Source: Bombilactobacillus folatiphilus | GTDB lineage: Bacteria; Bacillota; Bacilli; Lactobacillales; Lactobacillaceae | NCBI RefSeq assembly: GCF_023380265.1 | Contig: NZ_CP093366.1 | Coordinates: 1,178,001 to 1,242,000 of the forward strand | Direction of reading: 5' to 3' | Length of the DNA stretch: 64,000 nucleotides | In this document: piece by piece, positions 8,418 through 17,662 of the stretch | Layout: each line of letters opens with the position of its first letter | Position numbering within the stretch: position 1 is the stretch's first letter | Notes under the pieces: model-generated | Told to the model about the DNA's origin: nothing | Seen by the model: only the letters and a program-made list of their open reading frames with translations | The model's database searches: none | Made by a program: the position numbers and the translations under genes

Positions 8418-9617
8418 TTAGAAGTACAGACCTACAATGGTTCCTGTCAAAATTGAAGCCAAAGTTGCACCTAACAACAATTTCATCGAAAATTTTGCCA
8501 CAAAAGCACCTTGCTTAGCACTAATGGATTTAATAGCCCCCGTAATAATACCAATAACACTAAAATTAGCAAACGAAACTAAATAAGAGGAAATAATCGC
8601 CACAGCTTTGGGACTTAAAACATGTAGCAATTTGTGTAATTGTCCTAAAGCAACAAATTCATTTGTCAACATCTTCGTGGCCATCAAGCTGCCAACTTGT
8701 TGAATATCTCGGCTAGGAACACCCATCAAATAAGCAATTGGTGAAAAGATATAGCCCAAAATTGTCGTAAAACTGATATGAAAAATAACCGTACAAGTAC
8801 TATTCAAGAAAGTTACTAAAGCAACAAAACCAATCAACATTGCTGCAACTGTCATCGCTAAATTAAAACCATCCTGAATATAATTACCCACTACCTGAAA
8901 GAAAGGTTCCTGAGACAGATCCATCGTTGCCGTCCCAGCATTAATTGCTTGATTTTCCTCAGCCGAAACATCATATGGATTGATCACACAAGACACGATT
9001 AATGCTGATAAAATATTCAACAAAACAGCTGTCACGACGAATTTACCAGGCACTAATTGCATATAAGAAGCCACCACAGAAGCTGACACCGCACTCATGG
9101 CTGAAGCACAGATCGTATATAAACGTTTTTCGTCTAGCTTAGGAATAATGTCCTTAATCGTCAAAAATACTTCTGGTTGCCCCAAAATGGCTGTTGAAAC
9201 CGCAAAATAACTCTCTAATTCGCCCATGCCGGCCAATTTATTCAACAGATAACCTGTCCATTTAATAATCCACGGCAAAATCTTCACATAATTTAAAATG
9301 CCGACCAAAGCCGAGATGAAGACAATTGGCATCAAAACATTCAAAAAGAAAACCGAGGCACCTTTTTGAATTACCAAACCACCAAAAACAAAATTAATCC
9401 CGCCAGCGGCTTGCACCATCAACCAATTAAAGAAATTAGAAATAGCACTCATCGCGTGAATACCACCAGAAGTATTCAGACACAGAAAAGAAATTATGAG
9501 TTGTAGCACAAACATAATAAGCATTTTTTTAAATTTAATATGTTTGCGGTCACTACTCACGAACCAGCCAATCACTAGCACTAACAAAATTCCCGTTAAC
9601 AAGAAAACAAATCGCAT
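8418..9617 (-). CDS. nupC: Concentrative nucleoside transporter, NupC/CNT family
   Basis: Imports nucleosides with protons or sodium. The 399-residue membrane protein has the family pattern of N-terminal helices, a gate domain (FGGLVIQKGASVFFLNVLMPIVFISALVG, described here by its position 80-110), GQPEVFLTIK near 145 and the helix-hairpin containing LTNEFVALGQL near 303. It is the last gene of the deo operon, 61 bases after pdp, which supplies its context: uptake of the deoxynucleosides that Pdp, DeoB and DeoC then degrade. The assignment to the CNT family is clear; specificity (pyrimidine or purine) is inferred from pdp. Confidence 0.93.
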   Translation of the reverse strand: MRFVFLLTGILLVLVIGWFVSSDRKHIKFKKMLIMFVLQLIISFLCLNTSGGIHAMSAISNFFNWLMVQAAGGINFVFGGLVIQKGASVFFLNVLMPIVFISALVGILNYVKILPWIIKWTGYLLNKLAGMGELESYFAVSTAILGQPEVFLTIKDIIPKLDEKRLYTICASAMSAVSASVVASYMQLVPGKFVVTAVLLNILSALIVSCVINPYDVSAEENQAINAGTATMDLSQEPFFQVVGNYIQDGFNLAMTVAAMLIGFVALVTFLNSTCTVIFHISFTTILGYIFSPIAYLMGVPSRDIQQVGSLMATKMLTNEFVALGQLHKLLHVLSPKAVAIISSYLVSFANFSVIGIITGAIKSISAKQGAFVAKFSMKLLLGATLASILTGTIVGLYF

Positions 9618-9678
9618 ATGTTCAGACCTTTCTCAATTTTAAAATTGCTCATTTTGTGTAGAATGGTTAATCCCAGAA

Positions 9679-10977
9679 TCAATCCACAATTTGATAAATC
9701 ATTGGCTTTTTAGCAGCTTGCTCAGCAATTGTGATATTTTGATATAGCAACTCTTTGATATCGCTCACATCTTTTCGATTACTATAAATTGTTAACAGCG
9801 ACTCACCTGTTTGCACCGCATCCCCAACCTTTTTGTGTAGTTCAATGCCCACACTATAATCAAGTTGATCCTCAGCTTTTTGTCTTCCACCACCCAACAA
9901 CATGCTGGCAACGCCAATTTCATCAGCTTTAATTTGAGCCACAACCCCATTTTGTTGTGCCGGTAATTCAATTTGATACTGCGCTTGCGGCATAATCGTG
10001 TAATCATCAATGACCCGTACATCGCCACCTTGCGCCTTAATCATTGCTTTGAAACGATCTAAAGCTTTGCCAGAACTAATTGCTTCTTCTAAAAGCTGAC
10101 GCGCAACTTTTTCATTGGGCGCTTTTTCACCTAAAACGACCATATAGCTCCCCAAAGTCAGCATCAACTCAGTTACATCCGCGGGACCCTTGCCTTTCAA
10201 GACGTCAATTGATTCCTCGATTTCCAACGAATTACCAATCTTATAACCTAAAGGTTGATTCATATCTGAAATCACTGCCAGACACTTCAACCCGACCCCT
10301 TTGCCAATTGCAACCAAGGCTTTGGCCAAAGCCACCGACTCATCTAACGTTTTCATGAAAGCACCCGCACCGGTTTTGACATCAATTACTAAAGCATCCG
10401 TACCTGCCGCAATTTTTTTACTCATAATGGAACTGGCAATCAAAGGAATCGAATCGACAGTATCGGTCACATCCCGCAAAGCATAAATTTTTTTATCGGC
10501 TGGCGCAATATCGCCCGTTGCCCCAATAATGGCTAACTTTTCTTGCGCAACTTGCTGAATAAAATCTTGTTCACTCAACTCCACCTGATATCCTGGTATC
10601 GCTTCCAGCTTATCTAAAGTTCCACCCGTATGTCCCAATCCGCGACCAGAAATCATTGGGACAGGAATCCCAGTCGCTGCAACTACAGCGGCTAATGGCA
10701 AACTGATTTTATCACCGACACCCCCCGTCGAATGCTTATCTACTTTAATCCCATCAATGCTAGATAAATCCAGATGATCGCCTGATTGCATCATTTTCAT
10801 CGTCAAATCAGCCCGCTCTTGATCGGTCATATCCTGAAAATAGATCGCCATCAGTAACGCGCTTGTTTGATAATCGGGAATTGTTCCATTACAAACACCA
10901 TCCACAAAAAACTGTAATTCTTCTGGTGTTAATTCTTGGCAGTGCCGTTTTTTATCAATAATATCAACCATTCTCAT
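9679..10977 (-). CDS. pdp: Pyrimidine-nucleoside phosphorylase
   Basis: Phosphorolyses thymidine, deoxyuridine or uridine to base and (deoxy)ribose-1-phosphate; cytosolic dimer. Family segments: [17 protein letters not shown] (phosphate loop) near 80, [16 protein letters not shown] near 112, and the substrate-contacting R/S/K set of [22 protein letters not shown] near 170. The open frame starts at 11001, but GGAG ends nine bases before the ATG at 10977 ([10 protein letters not shown]), the usual family start; this gives 432 residues. It lies between deoR and nupC. Confidence 0.95.
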   Translation of the reverse strand: MRMVDIIDKKRHCQELTPEELQFFVDGVCNGTIPDYQTSALLMAIYFQDMTDQERADLTMKMMQSGDHLDLSSIDGIKVDKHSTGGVGDKISLPLAAVVAATGIPVPMISGRGLGHTGGTLDKLEAIPGYQVELSEQDFIQQVAQEKLAIIGATGDIAPADKKIYALRDVTDTVDSIPLIASSIMSKKIAAGTDALVIDVKTGAGAFMKTLDESVALAKALVAIGKGVGLKCLAVISDMNQPLGYKIGNSLEIEESIDVLKGKGPADVTELMLTLGSYMVVLGEKAPNEKVARQLLEEAISSGKALDRFKAMIKAQGGDVRVIDDYTIMPQAQYQIELPAQQNGVVAQIKADEIGVASMLLGGGRQKAEDQLDYSVGIELHKKVGDAVQTGESLLTIYSNRKDVSDIKELLYQNITIAEQAAKKPMIYQIVD

Positions 10978-10993
10978 ATTAGTTGACTCCTTT

Positions 10994-11941
10994 TTATTCA
11001 TAATTAATCAAACTTTGGGCTAGAGCAGTATCCAAAATTGCAAAATTAGCGTAATGAGCTTTCAAAACAGCATGAACTGCCGCCGCTTTTTGTAAACCAC
11101 TAGCTATCACGATGGAAGTTTGTTTTTGCTTCAAATCACTAGCCTCAATGCCTACTGTTCGTTGATTCAATTCTTGATCAATAATTTGTCCTTCGCTGTC
11201 AATAAAACGTGAAACAATGTCGCCAACCGCTTTAGCTTGTAACGCACTTTTTTGTTGCTGGGTCAAATAACCCAGGTTAAAGAGCAACGAATTACTTCGG
11301 ACAGTTCCCACACTAAACAGGGCAATATTTGCCTGCTTACCCAAATCCAGAATTTGCTTGATAAACCGATCCTGCTCTACCAAATCCTTCGTCACTTGAC
11401 TATCAAAAATTGTGGGCAAAGGTAAATATTGCGCTTGCGTGTGAAAAGCTTGCGCTAATTCGTTGATACTTTCGTAAGAAAAAGTCTTTTCATGACTAAA
11501 ACTAAAACCACCCTTTAATTGGACCGTTTGCACACCTGGGACAATTTGTTCAGTTAAATTCTGTGTCATCGCATGAATTGTTTTCCCCCAGCCGATGCCA
11601 ATAATGTCATTAGGTTTGACTAGATTAGTTAAAAAGTTGGCCGCGTAAGCTCCGACACTATCTAAATTAGTTGTTTGACCAGCAAAATGCGGCGCTACAA
11701 CATGAATTTGTGCCTGATATTTCTGCGACAAAATATCCGTTAAATCAGCGTCATTCAAAAATGGATTTTCAATCTGAATTTTCACTAAACCCGATTCTTT
11801 CGCCAATTGCAGTAGGCGCGAAATCGTCGGCCGTGATAAGCCCATTTTTTGTGCAATTGCTGCCTGACTTAAATTTTCTTCGTAATAAAGTTGTGCTACC
11901 GTTAACGCTTGTTTAAGTTTCGTTTTGTCAGTTGGTTTCAT
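10994..11941 (-). CDS. deoR: Deoxynucleoside-responsive repressor, SorC/DeoR-type
   Basis: Sugar-binding transcription regulator of the SorC family, the type represented by Bacillus DeoR. The N-terminal helix-turn-helix is [20 protein letters not shown] near residues 22-41; the rest is the sugar-phosphate effector domain ([11 protein letters not shown] near 130, GTVRSNSL near 215). The stop of deoB overlaps a possible ATG at 11956, but the AAGGGA ribosome site points to the ATG at 11941 ([10 protein letters not shown]), giving 315 aa. Its place inside the operon, rather than beside it, means the repressor is controlled by its own operator. Likely effector, by family, is deoxyribose-5-phosphate. 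Confidence 0.88.
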   Translation of the reverse strand: MKPTDKTKLKQALTVAQLYYEENLSQAAIAQKMGLSRPTISRLLQLAKESGLVKIQIENPFLNDADLTDILSQKYQAQIHVVAPHFAGQTTNLDSVGAYAANFLTNLVKPNDIIGIGWGKTIHAMTQNLTEQIVPGVQTVQLKGGFSFSHEKTFSYESINELAQAFHTQAQYLPLPTIFDSQVTKDLVEQDRFIKQILDLGKQANIALFSVGTVRSNSLLFNLGYLTQQQKSALQAKAVGDIVSRFIDSEGQIIDQELNQRTVGIEASDLKQKQTSIVIASGLQKAAAVHAVLKAHYANFAILDTALAQSLINYE

Positions 11942-11955
11942 TGTTTCCCTTTTCA

Positions 11956-13143
11956 TCAGTGAAGTTGGTTTAAAAAGCTCGTTCCACAATCATTTGTTTG
12001 AACTTGGAAATTATCAGCAATCGTGGCGCCAAAATCGCTAAAAGTAGATCTCGTCTGTAAACTAGTTGGTGCTTGCATGCTTGGTGAGTAGACCAATAAT
12101 GGCACTAATTCACGCGTATGATCCGTCCCTTGATAGCTAGGGTCATTGCCATGATCAGCCGTAATCATCAATAAATCATCCGCGTGCATTTGATCTAAAA
12201 CTCGTCCTAAACGTTGATCAAAAGCCATCAACGCTTCGCCGTCACCCTTAATATTGCGACGGTGACCATACATCGCATCAAAATCCACCAAGTTCGTAAA
12301 ACAAAAGCCTGTGAAATCTTGTTGCATGACATGATCTAAATGATCCATCCCATCCATATTACTCTCATTATGGTAACCTTCGTCAATCCCTTGACTACTA
12401 AAGATATCGTTGATTTTACCAATTCCAATCGTCGTCACACCATTTTCTTGTAAGTAGTCCAAAGTCGTTTTGCCTGTTGGTTTGAGTGTAAAGTCATGCC
12501 GATTGGCTGTCCGTGTAAAATGATCTTTGTCTGCTCCGACATAAGGACGCGCAATAATCCGCCCTACCGTGTATTCAGGGCCGTTAACTAGGCTGCGCGC
12601 ATATTCACTAATGCGGTATAATTCTTTGACCGAAATGATATCTTCATGAGCAGCAATTTGTAAAACAGAATCTCCCGATGTATAAATGATCAAATCACCG
12701 GTTTTCATTTGTTGTTCGCCTAATTCTGCAATAATCTTGGTGCCGGATTCGGGCCGGTTACCAATAATTTTTCGTCCTGAAAATTCGGCAATTTTCGCTA
12801 ACAAATCAGCTGGAAAACCGTTTGGAAAAAAGGACAATTTGGTTTTAACTGGTAATTGCATCATTTCCCAATGCCCATCCATACTATCTTTACCAACTGA
12901 AACCTCTTGCATATTGCCAAAATATCCTAATGGTTGTTGTACCTTGGGTACACCTAAAATCGGTGTTGCCCGTTGATTGGACAAACCTAATTTTTGTAAA
13001 TTGGGCAATTTTAAATTGCCATTAAAATATGCACCAATATGCCCTAAAGTGTCAGCGCCTAAATCGGAAAAATCGGCTGCATCATGGGCTTCACCGGTCC
13101 CAATTGAATCCAAAACAATTCCAAAAATACGTTTATAAATCAT
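11956..13143 (-). CDS. deoB: Phosphopentomutase
   Basis: Interconverts (deoxy)ribose-1-phosphate and -5-phosphate, linking Pdp to DeoC. Alkaline-phosphatase fold with metal sites: [12 protein letters not shown] near residue 8-19, GADTLGHIG near 29, TADHGND near 321 and DHTRE near 337. The active residue that is Thr in the Bacillus enzyme (GKDT) is Ser here, in [12 protein letters not shown] near 88; a Ser could serve the same role, so I do not read it as inactive. 395 residues, normal length. It is 15 bases after deoC and overlaps or nearly abuts deoR. Confidence 0.95.
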   Translation of the reverse strand: MIYKRIFGIVLDSIGTGEAHDAADFSDLGADTLGHIGAYFNGNLKLPNLQKLGLSNQRATPILGVPKVQQPLGYFGNMQEVSVGKDSMDGHWEMMQLPVKTKLSFFPNGFPADLLAKIAEFSGRKIIGNRPESGTKIIAELGEQQMKTGDLIIYTSGDSVLQIAAHEDIISVKELYRISEYARSLVNGPEYTVGRIIARPYVGADKDHFTRTANRHDFTLKPTGKTTLDYLQENGVTTIGIGKINDIFSSQGIDEGYHNESNMDGMDHLDHVMQQDFTGFCFTNLVDFDAMYGHRRNIKGDGEALMAFDQRLGRVLDQMHADDLLMITADHGNDPSYQGTDHTRELVPLLVYSPSMQAPTSLQTRSTFSDFGATIADNFQVQTNDCGTSFLNQLH

Positions 13144-13158
13144 TGTACTTGTTCCTCC

Positions 13159-13833
13159 TCAATCCTTAGCTCCAGCTAAAATCTTGACTGTTGCACTGAC
13201 ACCTAAACGACTCGCTCCAGCTTCAATCATGCCCAAAGCCTCTTGATAAGAGTGAATTCCCCCCGACGCTTTGACGCCCAAACTTTCCCCAACCGTTGCT
13301 CGCATTAAATGGACGTCATTTTCTTTGGCACCCGCAGAACTAAAACCAGTAGAAGTTTTGACAAAATCTGCCTGTGCTTGCTCTGATAACTGACACGCTT
13401 TGACAATTTGTTCATCATTCAAAAATGACGTTTCAATAATCACTTTTAACAATTTATCTTGAGCATGAACTGCTTGTACCACAGCCGAAATGTCAGCTTG
13501 GACCGCTCCATCATTACCACCAAGCAATTCACCAAGATTAATCACCATATCTAATTCGTCTGCGCCATCACGCATCGCCTGCTGAGCTTCTGCAACCTTG
13601 GCTTGCGTACTTGTAGCTCCTAAAGGAAAACCGACCACCACGCAAGTCTGAATTTCACTTTGAGCTAATTGTTGATGAACTAAACTAGCCCAATGTGCGT
13701 TCACACAAACCGAAGCAGTTTGATATTGTTTTGCCTCATTGCAAGTCCGGATAATTTCCTCCTTCGTCGCATTCGGTGCCAAAAGTGTATGATCCAAATA
13801 TTTTGCCAATTGTCTTTTTGTTAAATCTGTCAT
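13159..13833 (-). CDS. deoC: Deoxyribose-phosphate aldolase
   Basis: Cleaves deoxyribose-5-phosphate to glyceraldehyde-3-phosphate and acetaldehyde through a Schiff base. The reactive Lys is in DFVKTSTGF near residue 155, with the proton-relay Lys in GVKASGGIHS near 185 and Asp in ELDMVINLG near 93. The frame is open to 13917, but the AAAGGGG site selects one of two adjacent ATGs; I use 13833 (MTDLTKRQLAKYLDHT), 224 residues. First gene of the operon deoC-deoB-deoR-pdp-nupC. Confidence 0.95.
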   Translation of the reverse strand: MTDLTKRQLAKYLDHTLLAPNATKEEIIRTCNEAKQYQTASVCVNAHWASLVHQQLAQSEIQTCVVVGFPLGATSTQAKVAEAQQAMRDGADELDMVINLGELLGGNDGAVQADISAVVQAVHAQDKLLKVIIETSFLNDEQIVKACQLSEQAQADFVKTSTGFSSAGAKENDVHLMRATVGESLGVKASGGIHSYQEALGMIEAGASRLGVSATVKILAGAKD

Positions 13834-13856
13834 CATGAAACCCCTTTCTTTAATAC

Positions 13857-13921
13857 AGTTTCCATTATAGATGATTCTTTTTACAAATGTAAAGGATATT
13901 TTTGAAAATATGTTCAAAAAT
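13857..13921 (-). promoter_or_regulatory. deo operon promoter with palindromic DeoR-type operator
   Basis: On the minus strand a TATAAT -10 (13864-13869) is preceded, after 18 bases, by a TTTACA -35 (13888-13893). Just upstream is a perfect inverted repeat, ATTTTTGAA (13898-13906) and TTCAAAAAT (13913-13921), spaced by six bases. Its centre is about 50 bases upstream of the expected transcription start, the same layout as the palindrome bound by Bacillus DeoR. Sequence is seen directly; binding by the product of 10994-11941 is inferred. Confidence 0.72.
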
Positions 13922-13924
13922 AAT

Positions 13925-13959
13925 CAAAAAAACAACCTGAAAAATTGTTTCAGATTGTT
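13925..13959 (-). terminator. Terminator of the wecB/mnaA gene
   Basis: A 12-bp stem, AACAATCTGAAA against TTTCAGGTTGTT with one G-U pair, five-base loop, followed by a seven-T run in the minus direction. It sits immediately upstream of the deo operator. Confidence 0.85.
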
Positions 13960-13969
13960 AATACCAAAT

Positions 13970-15115
13970 TTAAATTTTAAATTCACTGGGCCGTTGAGTC
14001 GTTTGCCCAAAATAATACCAAATGGCCGCACAAATTCGCTCACTGGCCTTGCCATCACCATACGGATTTTTAGCTTGCGCCATTGCTTGATAGGCATCCG
14101 AGTCATTCAACAAAGTTTCCATTTCTTGACGAACACGATCAGGATCAGTTCCGACTAATTTTAACGTGCCAGCTGCTACACCTTCAGGTCGTTCGGTGGT
14201 ATCGCGCAAAACCAAAACCGGCTTGCCCAATGCTGGCGCTTCTTCTTGCACCCCGCCCGAATCACTCATAATAAAATAAGAACGTGCTGCCAAATTATGA
14301 AAATCAACCACATCAAGCGGATCAATTAAATGAATCCGCTGGTGATTGCCTAAAACGTCTCGAGCCGCTTGTTGCACCACTGGATTCAGATGGACTGGAT
14401 ACACGATTTCAACATCATCATGTTTTTGCACCACACTCAACATCGCCTGAAAAACACGCCGCATCGGCGCACCTTGATTTTCACGACGATGCATCGTCAC
14501 CAAAATCATCCGTTTAGCTGGATCCAATTGATCCAAAGCCGTGTGATGATAATCAGTTTGAACCGTTTGCTCTAGGGCATCAATTGCGGTATTACCCGTC
14601 ACAAAAATCTGTGGTTCTGGATGATGTTCTTGCAATAAATTACTTTTACTTTGCGTTGTCGGTGCAAAATAAAGATCCGCCAAATCATCCGTCATTTGCC
14701 GATTCATCTCTTCAGGCCATGGTGAATATTTATCCCAAGTTCTCAAGCCCGCTTCCACATGTCCAATTGCCGTTTGGTGATAATAAGCAGACAATGCTGA
14801 TGCTAAAGTCGTGGTCGTATCGCCATGCACCAACACAATATCAGGCTGTTCTTGTTCCAAAACTTGATCCAAGTCTAATAAAACCGAACTGGTAATGCCG
14901 CTTAAAGATTGTTTTTGTTTCATAATATTTAAATCATAATCTGGTTTAATTTTGAAAATTTTCAAGACCGAATCCAACATTTGACGATGTTGAGCGGTTA
15001 CCACTGTAATTGTTTGGAAATATTCCTGCTGTTGTTGTAATTTTAAAACTAAGGGTGCCATTTTAATCGCTTCTGGTCGTGTCCCAAAAACGGTCATTAC
15101 TTTAATTTTCTTCAT
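13970..15115 (-). CDS. mnaA: UDP-N-acetylglucosamine 2-epimerase (non-hydrolysing)
   Basis: Converts UDP-GlcNAc to UDP-ManNAc for wall teichoic acid linkage units or polysaccharides; also called wecB. The GT-B-like fold signatures are present: FGTRPEAIKMAPL at residues 9-21, HGDTTTTLASAL near 97, GHVEAGLRTWDKYSPWPEE near 118, and the UDP-binding SDSGGVQEEAPALGKPVLVLR near 288. 381 residues, normal length, AAGGAG before the ATG. It is a single-gene unit with its own terminator. The use of ManNAc is not shown by neighbours. Confidence 0.93.
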   Translation of the reverse strand: MKKIKVMTVFGTRPEAIKMAPLVLKLQQQQEYFQTITVVTAQHRQMLDSVLKIFKIKPDYDLNIMKQKQSLSGITSSVLLDLDQVLEQEQPDIVLVHGDTTTTLASALSAYYHQTAIGHVEAGLRTWDKYSPWPEEMNRQMTDDLADLYFAPTTQSKSNLLQEHHPEPQIFVTGNTAIDALEQTVQTDYHHTALDQLDPAKRMILVTMHRRENQGAPMRRVFQAMLSVVQKHDDVEIVYPVHLNPVVQQAARDVLGNHQRIHLIDPLDVVDFHNLAARSYFIMSDSGGVQEEAPALGKPVLVLRDTTERPEGVAAGTLKLVGTDPDRVRQEMETLLNDSDAYQAMAQAKNPYGDGKASERICAAIWYYFGQTTQRPSEFKI

Positions 15116-15155
15116 TGGAACTCCTTAAAAATTTAGCTGAAACTAGGAAGTAGTT

Positions 15156-15320
15156 ATGCAAAAAATCTTCTTGATTGGAATCTTACTCTTTGGTTGTGGA
15201 TTTAGTCTAGTCTTAGCAATCGACCAACTATTCCAACAAAAATGGCTTTATCTTTTAGTAATTATCATTGATTTGATCATCATAGCCGTTAGCTACTATC
15301 TTTATTTTGCCCCACTCTAA
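15156..15320 (+). CDS. Small two-helix membrane peptide (54 aa)
   Basis: An open frame of 54 codons with AGGAAG six bases before the ATG. The product begins MQKIFLIGILLFGCGF and has two hydrophobic segments (about residues 4-21 and 31-49) separated by a short polar turn (DQLFQQKW). It lies alone between mnaA and tRNA-Arg, on the opposite strand from both. Not recognised; the good ribosome site and clean two-helix pattern support a real gene, and it resembles the many short membrane proteins of lactic acid bacteria. Confidence 0.6.
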   Translation: MQKIFLIGILLFGCGFSLVLAIDQLFQQKWLYLLVIIIDLIIIAVSYYLYFAPL

Positions 15321-15350
15321 AAGAAAAGTCGCTGAGCCAAGGCTAGCGAC
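15321..15350 (-). terminator. Terminator after tRNA-Arg
   Basis: Stem GTCGCT-AGCC/GGCT-AGCGAC with a bulged G, AA loop, followed in the minus direction by TTTTCTTTT. It starts seven bases after the mature tRNA 3' end. Confidence 0.75.
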
Positions 15351-15357
15351 AACGCGA

Positions 15358-15431
15358 TGATCTCGATCGGATTCGAACCGATGACCTACTGCTTAGGAGG
15401 CAGTTGCTCTATCCAGCTGAGCCACGAGACC
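15358..15431 (-). tRNA. tRNA-Arg, anticodon CCU
   Basis: A full cloverleaf can be drawn on the minus strand: acceptor GGTCTCG with CGAGATC (one G-U), D arm GCTC-AGCTGGATA-GAGC, anticodon stem ACTGC/GCAGT around loop CTCCTAA (anticodon CCT), and T arm ATCGG-TTCGAAT-CCGAT. CCA is not encoded (TCG follows the discriminator A). The anticodon reads AGG, a rare arginine codon. It lies 40 bases downstream of the helicase gene and could be part of that transcript or have its own promoter. Confidence 0.95.
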
Positions 15432-15470
15432 ATAGCTTAATCTTGCCACTAAAACTGAATCCTGTAAAGA

Positions 15471-16670
15471 TTATTTTGCCTGACCATGATAGCCCTTTTG
15501 CTTCTGGTGCCGTTGCCGATGTTTATCACGGGCTGTGGACTTCTTTTTGATCGAAGCTGGGGCAGTTTTTTGGGCTACGCTCACCAACTGATCACCTTGC
15601 AGTCGCACCTTGTGCAACTTAATCTTTTGCGGCTGCACCAACTCCTGCAATGCTCGAAAATCATGTTCGTTGCCTAAAGTAATGACTTCACCAGTCCGTC
15701 CCATGCGGCCCGTGCGCCCGCTACGGTGAATATACTCCGTTAAATCTTGCGGATTGTTCCAATTAATAACTGTCGTTAATTGCGGTAGATCCATGCCTCG
15801 CGCCGCAACATCTGTTGTTAACAACAATGAGGTCTCACGAGTACGCAAATCGTTTAACGCATCCGCTCGCCGTTTCTTGGGATCACTCGTGTCCAAAACA
15901 GTAAAATAAGTTTTGCGATAACGCATATCGGCCGCGTAACGATGTAATTCTTTACTTGATTGATAAAAAACCAAATTCTGTTTATTTTTACGATGCGCTA
16001 ATTTTTGCAGTACATTAACCTTTTGATTATTTGCCGTCAACAAAAAATAATGCTGCAAACCGGCTCGAAATTGTGCATCCTGCCGTAAGTCAATCGTCTG
16101 AATCTGTTGGGGAAACCAACGCGACAATTGCGAAAAAATATCGGCCGACGTTGCGGAAAACAATCCCAATTGAAATTGTCCTTGCAAACGACTTAACAAG
16201 GCACGTACGGTGGTTAATTTATCACTCAATAACACGTCCGCTTCATCTATGATCACAGTTTGGATCTTATTCAATTTGAATTTTCGTTTTTCAACCAAAT
16301 CTTGAATCCGCCCAATTGTGCCAATGACAACTTCGGGTTTTTGCTTCAAATGTTCAATTTGCCGTCGTACATTAGCCCCGCCAATAACACTATAAACATT
16401 TAATTGGGGATTTAATTCTCGCAAAACATTCCGAGTTTGAATCGCTAATTCCTGCGACGGTTCCAAAATCAGACCCTGAATCCCACCACCAGCTTGTACA
16501 CGTTCCAATAAAGGCATCCCAAAGGCTAATGTTTTGCCAGATCCGGTGGGCGCCAAAGACAAAATTGACTCACCTTGACGTAATGGTTCATAAACCTGTG
16601 CTTGAATCGGCGTTAATTGTTGAAAATGATGTTGCTGATAATACTGCTGATATGCTGTTGGAATCTGCAT
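15471..16670 (-). CDS. DEAD-box RNA helicase
   Basis: ATP-dependent RNA helicase, 399 residues, probably for ribosome assembly or RNA turnover. Motifs in order: Q motif LTPIQAQVYEPL near residue 20, motif I APTGSGKT near 39, PSQELAIQ (Ia) near 67, motif II IIDEADVLL near 139, motif III FSATSAD near 174, and motif VI HRSGRTGRMGR near 311. A lysine-rich tail of about 30 residues (from KKKSTARDKHRQ) should bind RNA. It is seven bases after the Gfo/Idh gene, in an operon with it. Confidence 0.95.
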   Translation of the reverse strand: MQIPTAYQQYYQQHHFQQLTPIQAQVYEPLRQGESILSLAPTGSGKTLAFGMPLLERVQAGGGIQGLILEPSQELAIQTRNVLRELNPQLNVYSVIGGANVRRQIEHLKQKPEVVIGTIGRIQDLVEKRKFKLNKIQTVIIDEADVLLSDKLTTVRALLSRLQGQFQLGLFSATSADIFSQLSRWFPQQIQTIDLRQDAQFRAGLQHYFLLTANNQKVNVLQKLAHRKNKQNLVFYQSSKELHRYAADMRYRKTYFTVLDTSDPKKRRADALNDLRTRETSLLLTTDVAARGMDLPQLTTVINWNNPQDLTEYIHRSGRTGRMGRTGEVITLGNEHDFRALQELVQPQKIKLHKVRLQGDQLVSVAQKTAPASIKKKSTARDKHRQRHQKQKGYHGQAK

Positions 16671-16677
16671 TTATTCC

Positions 16678-17661
16678 TCATTTCTGATCGGCGCTAAATT
16701 TGATTTGTGCTTGTTGACGGACATCGGTTAACAATTGGTTAACTTGATCGGCCAAGTACCACAACCGTTCAAATTCGGCCTGATCATGGTTTTGAATGAT
16801 GTGACTAAAAGCTTTGGCTTCAGCCAACATCGGATTGTGTTCGTTAAATTGTTGCACATGAGATGTTTGGTTATCCCAGATTTTGCGGACCGTGCCACCA
16901 TCGTCGAACAACAATGTTTGTTGATTACTATAAATTTCCGATGGCAAATAGGAATTACTAATTTTGCCAACCAATAATGTGACATCAAAGTTTTGATAAT
17001 GCAAAATTAAGGTACCTTGCCCGTCCACTTGGGTCGCAATCATTTGTGGAAAATATTGCGCTGACATAGGCATTCCAAATAGGCACACGGCATCATATAA
17101 CAAATACACACCTAAGTCGTAAAGAGCACCACCAGAAAATTGGGGCGAAAAAACATTTGGTTCCTCACCTGCCAAAACTTGGTCATAACGACTCGAATAT
17201 TTACGATAAGTCAACGTGGCCCCTGTAATTTGGGGTAATTGTTGCACTTTTTGCTGCAAAATTTGAAATTCTGCTTCATGAATATGGCGTGCAGCCTCCA
17301 AAACATATCGACTGGGATGCTCTTTTAAGGCTTGTTGTAACGCTAAAAATTCCGCTCGCGTGGAAACTAACGGCTTTTCCACAATGACATGCTTACCAGC
17401 AGCTAAGGCCTGCATCGTATCTTCATAATGATGACTATTTGGCGAAGCGACATAAACCACATCCACATCAGAATTAGCAAATAAGTCCACACGTTTCGTA
17501 ACTAAATTCACATTTGTCAAATTTAATTGTTGTGCCAATTGCTGAGCATGGCTTTTGGTTCGTGAATAAATTGTGGTTAATTGAAAACTATCGCTCGTCG
17601 CTGCAGCTTCGACAAATTGCCGCGTAATCCAATTAGTACCAATCACGCCTAATTTCAACAT
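16678..17661 (-). CDS. Gfo/Idh/MocA family oxidoreductase
   Basis: NAD(P)-dependent sugar or inositol-type dehydrogenase, 327 residues. The N-terminal Rossmann loop is GVIGTNWITRQFV at residues 5-17 and the signature EKPLVST (catalytic Lys) is near 97. DVVYVASPNSHHYED near 70 and the GGALYDLGVYLL segment near 178 are typical. An AAGGAGG overlaps the stop of the GH25-like gene and lies before the ATG, one base after that stop, so the two are coupled. The Asp-Leu-Gly-Val-Tyr region in the C-terminal domain is standard for the family. Substrate unknown. Confidence 0.92.
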   Translation of the reverse strand: MLKLGVIGTNWITRQFVEAAATSDSFQLTTIYSRTKSHAQQLAQQLNLTNVNLVTKRVDLFANSDVDVVYVASPNSHHYEDTMQALAAGKHVIVEKPLVSTRAEFLALQQALKEHPSRYVLEAARHIHEAEFQILQQKVQQLPQITGATLTYRKYSSRYDQVLAGEEPNVFSPQFSGGALYDLGVYLLYDAVCLFGMPMSAQYFPQMIATQVDGQGTLILHYQNFDVTLLVGKISNSYLPSEIYSNQQTLLFDDGGTVRKIWDNQTSHVQQFNEHNPMLAEAKAFSHIIQNHDQAEFERLWYLADQVNQLLTDVRQQAQIKFSADQK

Positions 17662-17662
17662 T

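Noticed and set aside
12870..12890. DeoB active-site Thr replaced by Ser as evidence of a dead enzyme
   Set aside because: The rest of the motif and the metal sites are intact, and Ser is a plausible replacement nucleophile; the complete deo operon argues for activity.
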